The notes: generated by a model from the letters alone, not told the origin. Shown: positions 18,214 through 30,066, counted from the stretch's first letter. The stretch: 64,000 bases of DNA from Marinobacter lutaoensis (GCF_001981305.1 NZ_MSCW01000005.1:124001-188000); one strand, 5' to 3'. Numbers and translations are program-made.

Positions 18214-19089
18214 CTAGCGGAACTTGCGCAGACGCTCGATCAGCGAAGAGGTGTCCCAGCGGCGGCCGCCCATGGCCTGGACATCGGCATAAAACTGGTC
18301 CACCAGGGCCGTGACGGGAAGGCTGGCGTTGATCCGTCGGGCTTCCTCCAGACAGATGGCCAAGTCCTTGCGCATCCAGTCCACGGCGAAACCGTGATTG
18401 AATTCACCGTCGATCATGGTGCCTGAGCGATTTTCCATCTGCCAGGACTGGGCCGCGCCCTTGGAGATCACGTCCACGACCTTGCGGGCATCCAGCCCGG
18501 CTTGCTCCGCGAAATGCAGAGCCTCAGACAAGCCCTGAACCAGCCCGGCGATGGCAATCTGGTTGACCATCTTGGTTTTCTGGCCGCTGCCGGTCGGCCC
18601 CATCAGATTGACCGCTCTGGCGTAGTGCGCCATGACCGGTCGGGCCCGCTCATAGTGTGCCGCGTCCCCCCCGCACATGATTGTCAGCTGGCCGTTCTCA
18701 GCGCCCTGCTGGCCTCCAGATACCGGCGCATCGATGAAGCCTTGCCCCCGCGCTGCCGCGGCTTGGGCGAGGCGCTCGGCGACACCGGCGGAGGCGGTGG
18801 TGTGGTCGATCAGGGTGGCGCCTCGCGGCGCGTTGGCTATGATGCCGTCCGGGCCCTCGAACACCTCGATCAGATCCTTGTCGGCGCCAACGCAGGTCAG
18901 TACGAAGTCAGCGTCTCCGACGGCTTCGGCAATGGACGCGCAGGCGGTTCCGGAATAGTCCTTGAGCCATTGCTGGCATTTGCTCGGTGTCCGGTTCCAG
19001 ACCTTCACCCGAAGGCCCGCCTGGGCCAGATGGCCAGCCATGGGGTAACCCATGACGCCGAGGCCGATAAAGCTTGCCGTTATGGTCAT
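18214..19089 (-). CDS. Beta-hydroxyacid dehydrogenase (3-hydroxyisobutyrate dehydrogenase family)
   Basis: 291 residues. The N-terminal Rossmann domain begins MTITASFIGLGVMGYPMAGHL. The family signatures are FIDAPVSGGQQGAENGQL (substrate loop) and GSGQKTKMVNQI, with the catalytic Lys in the K-x-x-N motif. The C-terminal helical domain includes FAVDWMRKDLAICLEEA, where KD is conserved. The family oxidises or reduces small beta-hydroxyacids (3-hydroxyisobutyrate, tartronate semialdehyde, glyoxylate or succinic semialdehyde); the exact substrate cannot be told. AAGGAG precedes the start. It stands alone between topA and gltA. Confidence 0.88.
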   Translation of the reverse strand: MTITASFIGLGVMGYPMAGHLAQAGLRVKVWNRTPSKCQQWLKDYSGTACASIAEAVGDADFVLTCVGADKDLIEVFEGPDGIIANAPRGATLIDHTTASAGVAERLAQAAAARGQGFIDAPVSGGQQGAENGQLTIMCGGDAAHYERARPVMAHYARAVNLMGPTGSGQKTKMVNQIAIAGLVQGLSEALHFAEQAGLDARKVVDVISKGAAQSWQMENRSGTMIDGEFNHGFAVDWMRKDLAICLEEARRINASLPVTALVDQFYADVQAMGGRRWDTSSLIERLRKFR

Positions 19090-19185
19090 GCGCGGTGTCT
19101 CCTTGTGTTGTTGTGACTGAGGATCAAAGGTAGCACAGGTGGCGGGTATGATCCGCTTACGGGTGTACGGGGCAGGGGGGGTATA

Positions 19186-19213
19186 AAAAAGGCCGCTGGG
19201 AGCAGCGGCCTTT
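19186..19213 (-). terminator. Intrinsic terminator of gltA
   Basis: Minus strand: stem AAAGGCCGCTG / CAGCGGCCTTT (19203-19213 with 19188-19198), 4-nt loop, ending in a run of T. It follows the gltA stop by 30 nt. Confidence 0.9.
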
Positions 19214-19242
19214 CGAGGTGCCGGAACGGTGGCTTCCGGGTC

Positions 19243-20517
19243 TTACTTGACGGGGTAGTCCCGCTTGGTCGGGCCGGTATACAGCTGTCGCGGACGGCCG
19301 ATCCGGTAGTTGCCGCTGACCATCTCGTTCCAGTGGGAGAACCAGCCGATGGTGCGGGACATGGCAAAGATTACGGTAAACATGGAGGTCGGAATGCCGA
19401 TTGCCTTCAGAATGATGCCAGAGTAGAAGTCGACGTTCGGGTAGAGCTTGCGCTCGACGAAGTATTCGTCTTCCAGGGCAATCTTTTCCAGGCGCTGAGC
19501 GATCTTCAGCAGCGGATCGTTCTCCAGACCCAGCTCCCGCAGGACTTCGTGAGCGGTTTCGCGCATCACCTTGGCGCGCGGGTCGAAGTTCTTGTAGACG
19601 CGGTGCCCGAAGCCCATCAGGCGGAACGGGTCGTCCTTGTCCTTGGCCTTCTCGATGTACTTCTCGATGTTCGATTCGTCGCCAATCTCGGCCAGCATGT
19701 CCAGCACGGCCTCGTTGGCGCCGCCATGCGCCGGGCCCCACAGGGCCGCAATGCCAGAAGCGATGCAGGCATAAGGGTTGGCGCCGGTGGAGCCGGCCAG
19801 GCGCACCGTCGAGGTGGATGCGTTCTGTTCGTGGTCGGCGTGCAGGATGAAGATCTTGTCCATGGCCTTGGCCAGCACCGGATTCGGCTTGTACTCCTCG
19901 CACGGCACACCGAACATCATGTGCAGGAAGTTCTCGGAGTAGGACAGGTCATTCCGGGGATACATGAACGGTTGACCGATGCTGTACTTGTAGCACCAGG
20001 CCGCGATGGTCGGCATCTTGGCGATCAGGCGATGCGCGGTGATCTGGCGCTGCTTCTCGTCGGTGACGTCCATCTGGTCATGGTAGAACGCGGACAGGGC
20101 GCCCACCACGCCGCACATGATGGCCATGGGATGCGCGTCACGGCGGAAGCCGTGAAAGAAGTTGCGCATCTGATCATGCAGCATCGTGTGGTTCTTGATG
20201 GTTTCGTGGAAACGCTTGTTCTCTTCCGGAGACGGCAGTTCGCCGTTCAGCAGCAGGTAGCAGACTTCCAGATAGTCGGAGTGTTCCGCAAGCTGCTCGA
20301 TGGGGTAGCCGCGGTGCAGGAGAACGCCATTGGCACCGTCGATGTAGGTGATGGCTGATTCGCAGGCCGCAGTGGATACAAACCCGGGGTCGTAGGTGAA
20401 AACGCCTTCCTGGACGAGGCCTCGTACGTCGATAACGTCAGGGCCGACGGTGCCGGAATAAACCGGAAGCTCAATGGTCTTGTCCCCCACCGAGAGCGTG
20501 GCTTTCCTGTCGGTCAT
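19243..20517 (-). CDS. gltA: Citrate synthase (type I, hexameric, NADH-sensitive class)
   Basis: 424 residues; condenses acetyl-CoA and oxaloacetate to citrate, the entry step of the TCA cycle. Motifs: [14 protein letters not shown] and [19 protein letters not shown] near the N-terminus, the catalytic region [31 protein letters not shown] with the active-site His, and [19 protein letters not shown] with the catalytic His and substrate-binding Arg. The length and N-terminal beta domain fit the Gram-negative type I enzyme. AGGAG lies just before the ATG. It is transcribed divergently from sdhC, from its own promoter. Confidence 0.97.
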   Translation of the reverse strand: MTDRKATLSVGDKTIELPVYSGTVGPDVIDVRGLVQEGVFTYDPGFVSTAACESAITYIDGANGVLLHRGYPIEQLAEHSDYLEVCYLLLNGELPSPEENKRFHETIKNHTMLHDQMRNFFHGFRRDAHPMAIMCGVVGALSAFYHDQMDVTDEKQRQITAHRLIAKMPTIAAWCYKYSIGQPFMYPRNDLSYSENFLHMMFGVPCEEYKPNPVLAKAMDKIFILHADHEQNASTSTVRLAGSTGANPYACIASGIAALWGPAHGGANEAVLDMLAEIGDESNIEKYIEKAKDKDDPFRLMGFGHRVYKNFDPRAKVMRETAHEVLRELGLENDPLLKIAQRLEKIALEDEYFVERKLYPNVDFYSGIILKAIGIPTSMFTVIFAMSRTIGWFSHWNEMVSGNYRIGRPRQLYTGPTKRDYPVK

Positions 20518-20606
20518 GGTGCTCTCCTATTTATCAGCTTTGGCAGCTTGTTTCTGCATGATTTTGATGCGCTAGAAGGCGCGTATTATCGCAAAACTGG
20601 CGGCAA

Positions 20607-20634
20607 AATATAGGGCGTCAGCTTTTTTTGTCAA
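20607..20634 (-). promoter_or_regulatory. Sigma-70 promoter of gltA
   Basis: Minus strand: perfect -35 TTGACA (20629-20634), 16-nt spacer beginning with an A-tract, -10 TATATT (20607-20612). The start would be near 20600, giving a leader of about 85 nt. Confidence 0.75.
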
Positions 20635-20784
20635 TGGACGCAGTCGGAAAACGATGGAATCCTGCCTCGGTGTCAATCAGTGATATCCCAAATGTCGCGG
20701 ATTGGCGCCTGAAATTGAATTTGTCAATAAGCCTTATAGCTGCCACAACCCCGCTAAAACCGCGCCCTGGCTGGGGATGGAGGT

Positions 20785-20813
20785 TTGTAATTGTAGGGGT
20801 CTCTCCTTATAAT
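20785..20813 (+). promoter_or_regulatory. Sigma-70 promoter of the sdh-suc operon
   Basis: TTGTAA (20785-20790), 17-nt spacer, perfect TATAAT (20808-20813). Transcription would begin near 20820, about 175 nt before the sdhC start. Confidence 0.78.
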
Positions 20814-20993
20814 CCCTAGCCCGGAATCGGGGATGCACTCGCGCATGCTTCACAATAGCAAGCTACCTGGATGGCATCCGCCCTCCTGAACCAATCGGTT
20901 GTCGGTTTCGTACCGGTGATTCGATCCTTTACATACCAACCATCCGCCGCCGGCCTCCGGCTCCGCGGAACCAAGAGAGAGTGTGAGAGCGCT

Positions 20994-21371
20994 GTGAATA
21001 GCAAACGACCAGTAAATCTCGATCTCGGCAAGTTTCATTTCCCGCTGCCCGCCATTACGTCCATTCTGCATCGTATCAGCGGCATCATCATCTTTGTTGG
21101 TGTTGCGTTTCTGCTTTATGGGCTGGAGCTTTCCCTGTCCGGGGAAGAGGGTTTCGCTCGGGTTTCGGAACTGCTGGACAGCTTCCTTGCCAAGCTGATT
21201 GTCTGGGGCATCTTGTCTGCTCTGCTGTATCACCTGGTGGCAGGTATCAAGCACCTGCTCATGGACATGGGCATTGGTGAAGATCTGGAGAGTGGTCGCC
21301 TTGCCGCGAAGATCACCATTGCGGTTTCCGTCATTCTTATTGTTCTGGCAGGAGTCTGGGTATGGGCATGA
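20994..21371 (+). CDS. sdhC: Succinate dehydrogenase cytochrome b556 subunit SdhC
   Basis: 125 residues, a membrane anchor of complex II with three helices. It contains SILHRISGIIIFVGVAFLL (the S and R residues contact quinone) and LLYHLVAGIKHLLMDMG, where the His in HLVAGIKH is the heme b ligand type. The GTG at 20994 gives VNSKRPVNLDLGKFHFPLP, which matches the usual SdhC start; the longer open frame to 20871 does not. It overlaps sdhD by 10 nt. Confidence 0.92.
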   Translation: MNSKRPVNLDLGKFHFPLPAITSILHRISGIIIFVGVAFLLYGLELSLSGEEGFARVSELLDSFLAKLIVWGILSALLYHLVAGIKHLLMDMGIGEDLESGRLAAKITIAVSVILIVLAGVWVWA

Positions 21372-21709
21372 ACAGCGCGACAAACATTGGCCGTAGCGGT
21401 ATTCAGGACTGGATCATTCAGCGGGTTTCCGCCTACGTACTGGCTCTCTACACGCTGTTTCTGCTTGGTTTCTGTCTGACCACGGAGGTGGATTACGAAA
21501 CCTGGTCCGCGCTGTTTGCACAGGGTTGGTTCAAGGTGTTCACCCTGCTGGCGCTGCTGTCCCTGGCTGGCCATGCGTGGGTGGGCCTTTGGACCGTATC
21601 CACGGACTACATCAAGGTGGCGATGGCCCGTTTCCTGTTTCAGGCGGCTTTCGCGCTCGTGATCTTCATCTATGTCGTCTGGGGCATTCAGATTCTTTGG
21701 GGGCTTTAA
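21362..21709 (+). CDS. sdhD: Succinate dehydrogenase membrane anchor SdhD
   Basis: 115 residues, three transmembrane helices (about 22-42, 59-80, 92-113). Conserved features are QDWIIQRVSAYVLALYTLF and HAWVGLWTVSTDYIK, with the heme-ligand His and the D-Y of the quinone site. AGGAG (21350-21354) is 7 nt before the ATG at 21362, which is preferred over the ATG at 21368 that overlaps the sdhC stop. It partners SdhC in anchoring SdhAB and passing electrons to ubiquinone. Confidence 0.92.
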   Translation: MGMNSATNIGRSGIQDWIIQRVSAYVLALYTLFLLGFCLTTEVDYETWSALFAQGWFKVFTLLALLSLAGHAWVGLWTVSTDYIKVAMARFLFQAAFALVIFIYVVWGIQILWGL

Positions 21710-21712
21710 TCG

Positions 21713-23485
21713 ATGGCTAACATCAAAACCATGTCATTCGACGCGATTGTTATCGGTGGTGGCGGTGCCGGCATGCGAGCCGCCCTGCAGCTGACGCAGT
21801 CCGGTATCAATACCGCGTGTATCACGAAAGTATTTCCGACCCGTTCTCACACTGTTTCCGCCCAGGGCGGCATCACCTGCGCCATCGCCAGCGCCGATCC
21901 CAACGACGACTGGCGCTGGCACATGTACGACACCGTCAAGGGCTCCGACTACATCGGTGACCAGGACGCCATCGAATACATGTGCTCCGTCGGTCCCCAG
22001 GCGGTTTTCGAGCTTGAGCACATGGGGCTGCCGTTCTCCCGTACCGAGCAGGGTCGTATCTATCAGCGTCCGTTCGGCGGTCAATCCAAGGACTATGGCC
22101 GGGGTGGTCAGGCGGCCCGTACCTGTGCTGCGGCCGACCGTACTGGTCACGCCCTGCTGCACACCCTGTATCAGGCCAACCTCAAAGGTGGCACCACCTT
22201 CCTGAATGAATGGTACGCCGTGGACCTGGTCAAGAATGCCAAGGACCAAGTGGTTGGCGTCGTGGCCATTGAGATCGAGACCGGCGAGGTCTGCTACGTC
22301 AAGGCCAAGGCGACCGTGCTCGCCACCGGCGGTGCCGGCCGCATCTATGCGTCCACCACCAACGCCCTGATTAACACCGGTGACGGCGTTGGCATGGTGC
22401 TCCGTGCCGGCTTCCCGGTACAGGACATGGAAATGTGGCAGTTCCACCCGACCGGCATCCACGGCGCCGGTGTGCTGGTGACGGAGGGTTGCCGGGGTGA
22501 GGGCGGCTACCTGATCAACGCTGAGGGCGAGCGCTTCATGGAGCGTTACGCGCCGAACGCCAAGGATCTGGCCGGTCGCGACGTTGTCGCCCGTGCCATG
22601 GTTATGGAAATCCTGGAAGGTCGCGGCTGTGGTCCCAACAAGGATCACGTACTGCTGAAACTGGACCATCTGGGCGAAGAAACCCTGAACCTGCGTCTGC
22701 CGGGTATCTGTGAGCTGTCCCGGACGTTTGCCCACGTTGATCCGGTCAAAGAGCCGATTCCGGTGGTTCCGACTTGCCACTACATGATGGGCGGTATTCC
22801 CACCAACATTGGCGGTCAGGCGCTGACTCAGGATGAGAACGGCAACGACAAGCCGATTCCTGGCCTGTTTGCCTGCGGCGAAGCAGCCTGTGTTTCCGTG
22901 CACGGTGCCAACCGCCTGGGCGGCAACTCGCTGCTGGACCTGGTTGTGTTCGGTCGCGCCGCGGGCCTGCACATCGAAGAGCAGCTGCGTAACGGCTTCG
23001 AGGTGGACGGTGCCAGCGATGACGACATCGCTCGCGCCATGGCTCGCCTGGAGCGCCTGAACGCCTCCACCGACGGCGAAGACGTGGCGGAGGTTCGCAA
23101 GGATCTGCAGAACTGCATGCAGCTGTATTTCGGTGTGTTCCGGGACGGCGAGAGCATGGAGAAGGGGCTGAAGATGCTCGAGGAGATTGGTGAGCGGGTG
23201 CGTCGCACCAAGCTGACCGACAAGAGCAACGCCTTCAACACCGCGCGTATCGAGGCTCTGGAGCTGGATAATTTGTACGAAGTGGCTTACGCCACCGCCA
23301 AGTCCGCCATCGAGCGCAAGGAAAGCCGCGGTGCCCATGCCCGCAACGACTACACCGAGCGTGACGATGTCAACTGGCTCAAGCACTCCATGTACTTCCC
23401 GCTGGAGAAGCGCGTGGGCAAGCGTGATGTGAACTTTGCGCCGAAGACGGTCGAGAAGTTCGAGCCGAAAGTCCGGACTTACTAA
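21713..23485 (+). CDS. sdhA: Succinate dehydrogenase flavoprotein subunit SdhA
   Basis: 590 residues. It oxidises succinate to fumarate using covalently bound FAD. The FAD-binding [16 protein letters not shown] is followed by [15 protein letters not shown] with the flavinylated His. The catalytic segment includes [11 protein letters not shown] and [18 protein letters not shown], plus [19 protein letters not shown]. All expected active-site residues are present, and the C-terminal [18 protein letters not shown] is typical. It lies 3 nt after sdhD and 15 nt before sdhB. Confidence 0.98.
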   Translation: MANIKTMSFDAIVIGGGGAGMRAALQLTQSGINTACITKVFPTRSHTVSAQGGITCAIASADPNDDWRWHMYDTVKGSDYIGDQDAIEYMCSVGPQAVFELEHMGLPFSRTEQGRIYQRPFGGQSKDYGRGGQAARTCAAADRTGHALLHTLYQANLKGGTTFLNEWYAVDLVKNAKDQVVGVVAIEIETGEVCYVKAKATVLATGGAGRIYASTTNALINTGDGVGMVLRAGFPVQDMEMWQFHPTGIHGAGVLVTEGCRGEGGYLINAEGERFMERYAPNAKDLAGRDVVARAMVMEILEGRGCGPNKDHVLLKLDHLGEETLNLRLPGICELSRTFAHVDPVKEPIPVVPTCHYMMGGIPTNIGGQALTQDENGNDKPIPGLFACGEAACVSVHGANRLGGNSLLDLVVFGRAAGLHIEEQLRNGFEVDGASDDDIARAMARLERLNASTDGEDVAEVRKDLQNCMQLYFGVFRDGESMEKGLKMLEEIGERVRRTKLTDKSNAFNTARIEALELDNLYEVAYATAKSAIERKESRGAHARNDYTERDDVNWLKHSMYFPLEKRVGKRDVNFAPKTVEKFEPKVRTY

Positions 23486-23500
23486 GGGGGGGAGTGAATC

Positions 23501-24205
23501 ATGTTGGTAAGCCTGTACCGTTATAACCCGGAAACTGACAACGCCCCTTACATGCAGGACGTTGAGATCGAGCTGCCGGAAGGCAAGGACCTGATGGTGC
23601 TCGACGTGCTGGCCTTGGCCAAGGAAAAGGATCCCACGCTGGCCTACCGTCGGTCCTGCCGCGAGGGTGTGTGCGGCTCCGACGGTATGAACATGAACGG
23701 CAAGAACGGCCTGGCCTGCATCACCCCGGTCTCCGAGGTGGTCAAGAACAACAAGTTGGTGCTGCGCCCGCTGCCAGGCCTGCCGGTCATCCGTGACCTG
23801 GTGGTCGACATGAGTCTGTTCTACAAGCAGTATGAGAAGGTCATGCCGTACCTGATCAACGACAAGCCGGCGCCGGCCATCGAGCGGCTGCAGTCGCCGG
23901 AGGATCGGGAGAAGCTGGACGGCCTGTACGAGTGCATTCTCTGTGCCTGCTGTTCCACCTCCTGTCCGTCGTTCTGGTGGAACCCGGACAAGTTCATTGG
24001 TCCGGCCGGCCTGCTCCAGGCATACCGTTTCCTGGCGGACAGCCGGGATACGGCCAAGGCCGAGCGGCTGGCCAATCTGGATGATCCGTTCAGCGTGTTC
24101 CGCTGCCGGGGCATCATGAACTGCGTCAGCGTCTGTCCGAAGGGGCTGAACCCGACCCGGGCCATTGGCCACATCCGGAACATGCTGTTGCAAAGGGCTG
24201 TCTGA
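23501..24205 (+). CDS. sdhB: Succinate dehydrogenase iron-sulfur subunit SdhB
   Basis: 234 residues carrying three Fe-S centres. The [2Fe-2S] cluster is CREGVCGSDGMNMNG followed by LACIT. The [4Fe-4S] and [3Fe-4S] ligands are CILCACCSTSCPSFWW and CRGIMNCVSVCPKGLNP. It links the SdhA flavin to the quinone site in SdhCD. The length is normal. GGGGGAG precedes the ATG by about 8 nt. A 305-nt gap with a strong hairpin follows before sucA. Confidence 0.97.
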   Translation: MLVSLYRYNPETDNAPYMQDVEIELPEGKDLMVLDVLALAKEKDPTLAYRRSCREGVCGSDGMNMNGKNGLACITPVSEVVKNNKLVLRPLPGLPVIRDLVVDMSLFYKQYEKVMPYLINDKPAPAIERLQSPEDREKLDGLYECILCACCSTSCPSFWWNPDKFIGPAGLLQAYRFLADSRDTAKAERLANLDDPFSVFRCRGIMNCVSVCPKGLNPTRAIGHIRNMLLQRAV

Positions 24206-24510
24206 TCAGCAAAAACGGATCCAGACGCTATACTGGTCAGGCTAGCACCTTTGAAGGCCTCGCTACATGCGGGGCCTTCAACCAAAGGCTTATAGTCAAA
24301 GGTCGTACTCGGATGCACACTACGCAAGCCGTAACAGTGGCTCAACAGGCCGCCGAACGACGTTGCCGAGTATAAAAACCACTGGGGATTGGACAACATC
24401 CGTGCCGCGTGTGGTGGTTAAAGTCATGCCGTAATAACCCGTATTGACTGAGTTTTACCCCTAACCGACCATACCGGCTCCCCGCACCAGCCCAAGGTGA
24501 GCTATTCAAG
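24206..24510. other. 305-nt gap between sdhB and sucA
   Basis: No credible gene. It contains a possible -10 TATACT (24229-24234) without a good -35, a 13-bp hairpin without T-run (24251-24281), and a TTGACT (24444-24449) lacking a clear -10. It probably sets relative expression of sdh and suc rather than separating them completely. Confidence 0.5.
24251..24281 (+). repeat. Strong inverted repeat in the sdhB-sucA gap
   Basis: TTGAAGGCCTCGC and GCGGGGCCTTCAA (24251-24263, 24269-24281) pair over 13 bp with one G-U and a 5-nt loop. No T-run follows on either strand, so it looks like an RNA-processing or mRNA-stability element, or a Rho-assisted attenuator. Confidence 0.65.
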
Positions 24511-27348
24511 ATGCACGAAAGCATAATGGAGCAGTTGTGGCAGACTTCCCACCTCCAGGGGGGGAACCTTGCCTACGTTGAACAGCTTTTCGAAACCTAC
24601 CTGACAGATCCCAACGCCGTTCCCGAAGAGTGGCGAAGCTACTTTGACAAGCTTCCCAGTGTCGATGGCTATCAAGGCCCGGACGTCATTCACTCTTCCA
24701 TCCGCGAGCAATTCGAGCATATCTCCCGCAACCAGCGTTTCCTGGCCTCCAATGGCGTTCCCGCAAGCGCCACCTCGGATGCGGACAAGAAACAGGTTCG
24801 CGTCCTGCAGATGATCAACGCCTACCGTTTTCGTGGTCACCAGGAAGCCAAGCTCGACCCTCTCGGCGTTTGGCAACGTCCCAAAGTTGAAGATCTGGAT
24901 CCGAAGTTTCACGAGCTGACCGATGCCGATCTCGACCTGGAGTTCCAAACCGGCTCCCTGAACTTCGGCTCCGAGGCCATGAAGCTCTCCGATATCGTCG
25001 AGGGGCTGCGTCAGACCTACTGCGAACACATCGGCGCCGAGTATATGCACGTGGTTGACACGCGCATCAAGCGCTGGTTCCAGCAGAGGATGGAACCGGT
25101 CCGGTCGCGGCCGGAGTACAGTGCTGAGACCCGCAAGCATATTCTCGAGCGCCTGACGGCCGCCGAAGGGCTGGAAAAGTACCTGGGCTCCCGCTATCCC
25201 GGCGTGAAGCGCTTCGGTCTCGAGGGGGGCGAAAGCCTGATCCCATGTCTGGACGAACTGATCCAGCGGGCGGGTTCCTACGGCGCCAAGGAAATTGTGT
25301 TGGGCATGGCGCACCGTGGCCGCCTCAACGTGCTGGTGAACACGCTCGGTAAAAACCCGAAGGAACTGTTTGACGAATTCGAGGGCAAGAAGCTGGCTGG
25401 TGCCGGCTCCGGCGACGTGAAGTACCACCAGGGCTTCTCCTCCAACGTCATGACGCCCGGTGGCGAGGTTCACCTGGCGATGGCGTTCAACCCGTCTCAC
25501 CTGGAAATCGTTTCCCCGGTGGTGGAAGGGTCCGTGCGTGCGCGTCAGGACCGTCGCGGCGACAAGGACGGCAGTCAGGTTGTGCCCATCGTCATGCACG
25601 GTGACGCTGCCTTCGCCGGCCAGGGCGTGGTGATGGAAACCTTCCAGATGTCTCAGACCCGAGGCTTCGGGGTCGGGGGCACCATCCACATCGTCATCAA
25701 CAACCAAGTCGGTTTCACCACCAGCCGCCAGGACGATGCCCGCTCCACCGAATACTGCACCGATGTGGCCAAGATGGTTCAGGCCCCGATCCTGCACGTC
25801 AATGCGGACGATCCCGAGGCGGTGATGTTCGTCACTCAAATGGCGATGGACTACCGCAACGAATTCAAGCGCGACGTGGTCATCGATCTGGTGTGTTACC
25901 GCCGCCGCGGCCACAACGAGGCCGACGAGCCGGCCGCGACCCAGCCGCTGATGTACGAGAAGATCCGTAACCACAAGACCACCCGCGCGCTGTATGCGGA
26001 GACGCTGGTTGCGGACGGTGTCATCACCGAGGAAGAAGCCAAGCAGATGGAACTGGACTACCGCGATGCCCTGGACAAGGGCGAACACGTGGTGAAGTCC
26101 CTGGTGAAGGAGCCCAATAAGGCGCTCTACGTCGACTGGAGTCCGTACCTCGGTCATGAATGGACCGCGAAGTGCAAGACCAGCGTCGCCCTGAAGACGA
26201 TTCAGAAACTGGGCAAGAAACTCACGGCGGTGCCCGAGGGCTTTACTCTGCAGCGTCAGGTGGCCAAGATCATCAACGACCGCGAGAAGATGACCGCCGG
26301 CGCGCTGGCCCTGAACTGGGGCTATGGCGAGATGATGGCCTACGCGACCCTTCTGAACGAGGGGCACCCGGTCCGGATTACCGGCCAGGACGTGGGTCGC
26401 GGCACCTTCTCGCACCGTCACGCCGTGCTGCATAACCAGAAGGACGGGTCCACCCACATCTCCCTGCAACAGCTGTCCGACGATCAGCCGATGTTCGAAA
26501 TCTACGACTCGCTGCTGTCCGAGGAAGCGGTGATGGCCTTCGAGTACGGCTATGCGACCACCACCCCCAACGCACTGATCGTGTGGGAAGCCCAGTTCGG
26601 TGACTTCGCCAACGGTGCCCAGGTGGTGATCGATCAGTTCCTGACCAGCGGCGAGCACAAGTGGGGTCGCCTGTGTGGCCTGACTCTGCTGCTGCCTCAC
26701 GGCTATGAGGGGCAGGGGCCGGAGCACAGCTCCGCTCGCCTTGAGCGATTCCTGCAACTGTGCGCGGAACACAACATCCAGGTCTGCGTGCCGACCACGC
26801 CGTCCCAGGTGTTCCATATGCTTCGCCGTCAGGTCAAGCGGCCGCTGCGTAAGCCGCTGGTGGCCATCACGCCGAAGAGCCTGCTGCGCCATAAGGAAGC
26901 GATCTCCAGCCTGGAAGACCTGACCTCCGGTACCTTCCAGACGGTGCTGCCGGAGAAGGAGCCGTCCGATCCGAAGAAAGTCACCCGTCTGATTATGTGC
27001 AGCGGCAAGGTCTACTATGACCTGCTGGAGAAGAAAAAGGCGGATGGCCGTGACGATGTCGCCATCGTCCGGATCGAGCAGCTGTATCCGTTCCCGGCCG
27101 ATGACCTCGATGAACTCCTGAGCCAGTACACCAGACTCAAGACGGTGGTGTGGTGCCAGGAAGAGCCGATGAACCAGGGGGCCTGGTACTGCAGCCAGCA
27201 TCACATGCGTAACGCGTTGCAGCGCCTGAACCCCAAGCTGTACCTTCAGTATGCCGGTCGTGAAGCTTCCGCTGCCCCTGCGTGTGGACATATGTCGATC
27301 CACATTGAGGAGCAGAAGAAACTGGTCAACGACGCGTTTGAAATCTGA
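24511..27348 (+). CDS. sucA: 2-oxoglutarate dehydrogenase E1 component SucA
   Basis: 945 residues. This thiamine-diphosphate enzyme decarboxylates 2-oxoglutarate and transfers the succinyl group to the lipoyl domain of SucB. N-terminal E2-binding stretch (MHESIMEQLWQTSHLQGGN, VPEEWRSYFDKLP), then RFGLEGGESLIPCLDEL, the ThDP-binding region GDAAFAGQGVVMET, and GQDVGRGTFSHRHAVLH in the second transketolase-like half. C-terminal WCQEEPMNQGAW is typical. The length matches the family. sucB begins 25 nt downstream. Confidence 0.97.
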   Translation: MHESIMEQLWQTSHLQGGNLAYVEQLFETYLTDPNAVPEEWRSYFDKLPSVDGYQGPDVIHSSIREQFEHISRNQRFLASNGVPASATSDADKKQVRVLQMINAYRFRGHQEAKLDPLGVWQRPKVEDLDPKFHELTDADLDLEFQTGSLNFGSEAMKLSDIVEGLRQTYCEHIGAEYMHVVDTRIKRWFQQRMEPVRSRPEYSAETRKHILERLTAAEGLEKYLGSRYPGVKRFGLEGGESLIPCLDELIQRAGSYGAKEIVLGMAHRGRLNVLVNTLGKNPKELFDEFEGKKLAGAGSGDVKYHQGFSSNVMTPGGEVHLAMAFNPSHLEIVSPVVEGSVRARQDRRGDKDGSQVVPIVMHGDAAFAGQGVVMETFQMSQTRGFGVGGTIHIVINNQVGFTTSRQDDARSTEYCTDVAKMVQAPILHVNADDPEAVMFVTQMAMDYRNEFKRDVVIDLVCYRRRGHNEADEPAATQPLMYEKIRNHKTTRALYAETLVADGVITEEEAKQMELDYRDALDKGEHVVKSLVKEPNKALYVDWSPYLGHEWTAKCKTSVALKTIQKLGKKLTAVPEGFTLQRQVAKIINDREKMTAGALALNWGYGEMMAYATLLNEGHPVRITGQDVGRGTFSHRHAVLHNQKDGSTHISLQQLSDDQPMFEIYDSLLSEEAVMAFEYGYATTTPNALIVWEAQFGDFANGAQVVIDQFLTSGEHKWGRLCGLTLLLPHGYEGQGPEHSSARLERFLQLCAEHNIQVCVPTTPSQVFHMLRRQVKRPLRKPLVAITPKSLLRHKEAISSLEDLTSGTFQTVLPEKEPSDPKKVTRLIMCSGKVYYDLLEKKKADGRDDVAIVRIEQLYPFPADDLDELLSQYTRLKTVVWCQEEPMNQGAWYCSQHHMRNALQRLNPKLYLQYAGREASAAPACGHMSIHIEEQKKLVNDAFEI

Positions 27349-27373
27349 CGAGCTACCGAACTAAGGATCCGTA

Positions 27374-28588
27374 ATGTCAACAGAGATTAAAGCCCCCGTT
27401 TTCCCAGAGTCGGTCGCAGAGGGTACCGTCGCGACCTGGCACAAACAGCCGGGTGAAGCCTGTTCCCGTGACGAGCTGATTGTCGATATCGAAACCGACA
27501 AGGTCGTTCTCGAGGTCGTGGCACCGGCGGATGGCGTCATCGAAGAGATCTTCAAGGGCGAAGGCGATACCGTCGAAAGTGGCGAGGTCATCGGCAAGTT
27601 CAAGGAAGGGGCGGCTGGCGAGGCGAAGCCGGCCGAAGCTCCGGCGGAAAAGGCGGAAGAGCCCCAGGCCGACGCCGAGGTGGCCTCCGGTGATGTCACC
27701 CTGAGCCCGGCGGCCCGCAAGCTGGCCGAGGAAAACAACGTGGATCCGGCCGCGGTTAAGGGCACCGGTAAGGGCGGTCTCGTGACCAAAGAAGACGTGC
27801 AGGCCTACATCGACGGCAACAAGGCGGCAGCCCCCGCCAAGGCCGCGCCGGCCAAGGACATGCCGCAGGTGAGCGTTGCTTCCGGCGAGCGTCCCGAAAA
27901 GCGGGTGCCGATGACCCGGCTGCGTGCCAGCATCGCCAAACGTCTGGTCGAGGCCCAGCAGAACGCCGCCATGCTGACCACCTTTAACGAGGTCAACATG
28001 AAACCGGTGATGGAGCTGCGTAAGCAGTACAAAGAGAGCTTCGAGAAGCGTCACGGTGTCAAGCTGGGCTTCATGTCCTTCTTCGCCAAGGCAGCCACCG
28101 AGGCCCTGAAGCGGTTCCCGGCGGTGAATGCCTCCATTGACGGCAACGACATGGTCTACCACGGCTATCAGGACATCGGTGTGGCTGTGTCCACCGACCG
28201 TGGCTTGGTGGTACCGGTACTGCGTGATGTTGATGCCCTCGGTCTGGCCGACATCGAGAAGAAGATCATCGAGTACAGCACCAAGGCCCGCGAAGGCAAG
28301 CTGAGCATTGAAGACATGACCGGCGGTACCTTCACCATCACCAACGGCGGCATTTTCGGCTCCCTGATCTCCACGCCGATCCTGAACCCGCCGCAAACCG
28401 CCATCCTGGGTATGCACAAGATTCAGGAGCGGCCGATGGCCGTCAACGGCAAGGTGGAAATCCTGCCGATGATGTACCTGGCGCTGTCATACGATCACCG
28501 TATGATCGACGGCAAGGAAGCGGTCCAGTTCCTGGTCGCCATCAAGGAAATGATCGAAGACCCGGCACGTATTCTGCTGGACGTGTGA
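27374..28588 (+). CDS. sucB: Dihydrolipoamide succinyltransferase SucB (E2 of 2-oxoglutarate dehydrogenase)
   Basis: 404 residues. One lipoyl domain (about 1-77) with the lipoylated Lys in [13 protein letters not shown]. An Ala/Pro/Glu-rich linker leads to the peripheral subunit-binding domain ([16 protein letters not shown], about 112-148). A second linker and the catalytic domain follow, with [19 protein letters not shown] and the active-site [13 protein letters not shown]. It forms the 24-mer core that accepts succinyl from SucA and passes it to CoA. It sits between sucA and lpd in the operon. Confidence 0.97.
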   Translation: MSTEIKAPVFPESVAEGTVATWHKQPGEACSRDELIVDIETDKVVLEVVAPADGVIEEIFKGEGDTVESGEVIGKFKEGAAGEAKPAEAPAEKAEEPQADAEVASGDVTLSPAARKLAEENNVDPAAVKGTGKGGLVTKEDVQAYIDGNKAAAPAKAAPAKDMPQVSVASGERPEKRVPMTRLRASIAKRLVEAQQNAAMLTTFNEVNMKPVMELRKQYKESFEKRHGVKLGFMSFFAKAATEALKRFPAVNASIDGNDMVYHGYQDIGVAVSTDRGLVVPVLRDVDALGLADIEKKIIEYSTKAREGKLSIEDMTGGTFTITNGGIFGSLISTPILNPPQTAILGMHKIQERPMAVNGKVEILPMMYLALSYDHRMIDGKEAVQFLVAIKEMIEDPARILLDV

Positions 28589-28620
28589 ACTCACACTTAA
28601 CGAATCGGAAAACGGGATAA

Positions 28621-30066
<1,446 letters not shown>

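Larger units (their letters stand above)
20518..20993. other. 476-nt divergent control region between gltA and sdhC
   Basis: No gene is seen. The region holds the gltA promoter (20607-20634, leftward), the sdh promoter (20785-20813, rightward) and leaders of about 85 and 175 nt. The sdhC frame stays open back to 20871, but those 41 residues look non-coding and the promoter geometry favours the GTG at 20994. No clear Anr box or catabolite-repressor dyad was noticed between the promoters. Confidence 0.6.

Noticed and set aside
21734..24193. 819-residue minus-strand frame opposite sdhA-sdhB
   Set aside because: Antisense shadow of two clearly conserved genes; composition is typical of such shadows.
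24502..27303. 933-residue minus-strand frame opposite sucA
   Set aside because: Antisense shadow; sucA on the plus strand has all family motifs.
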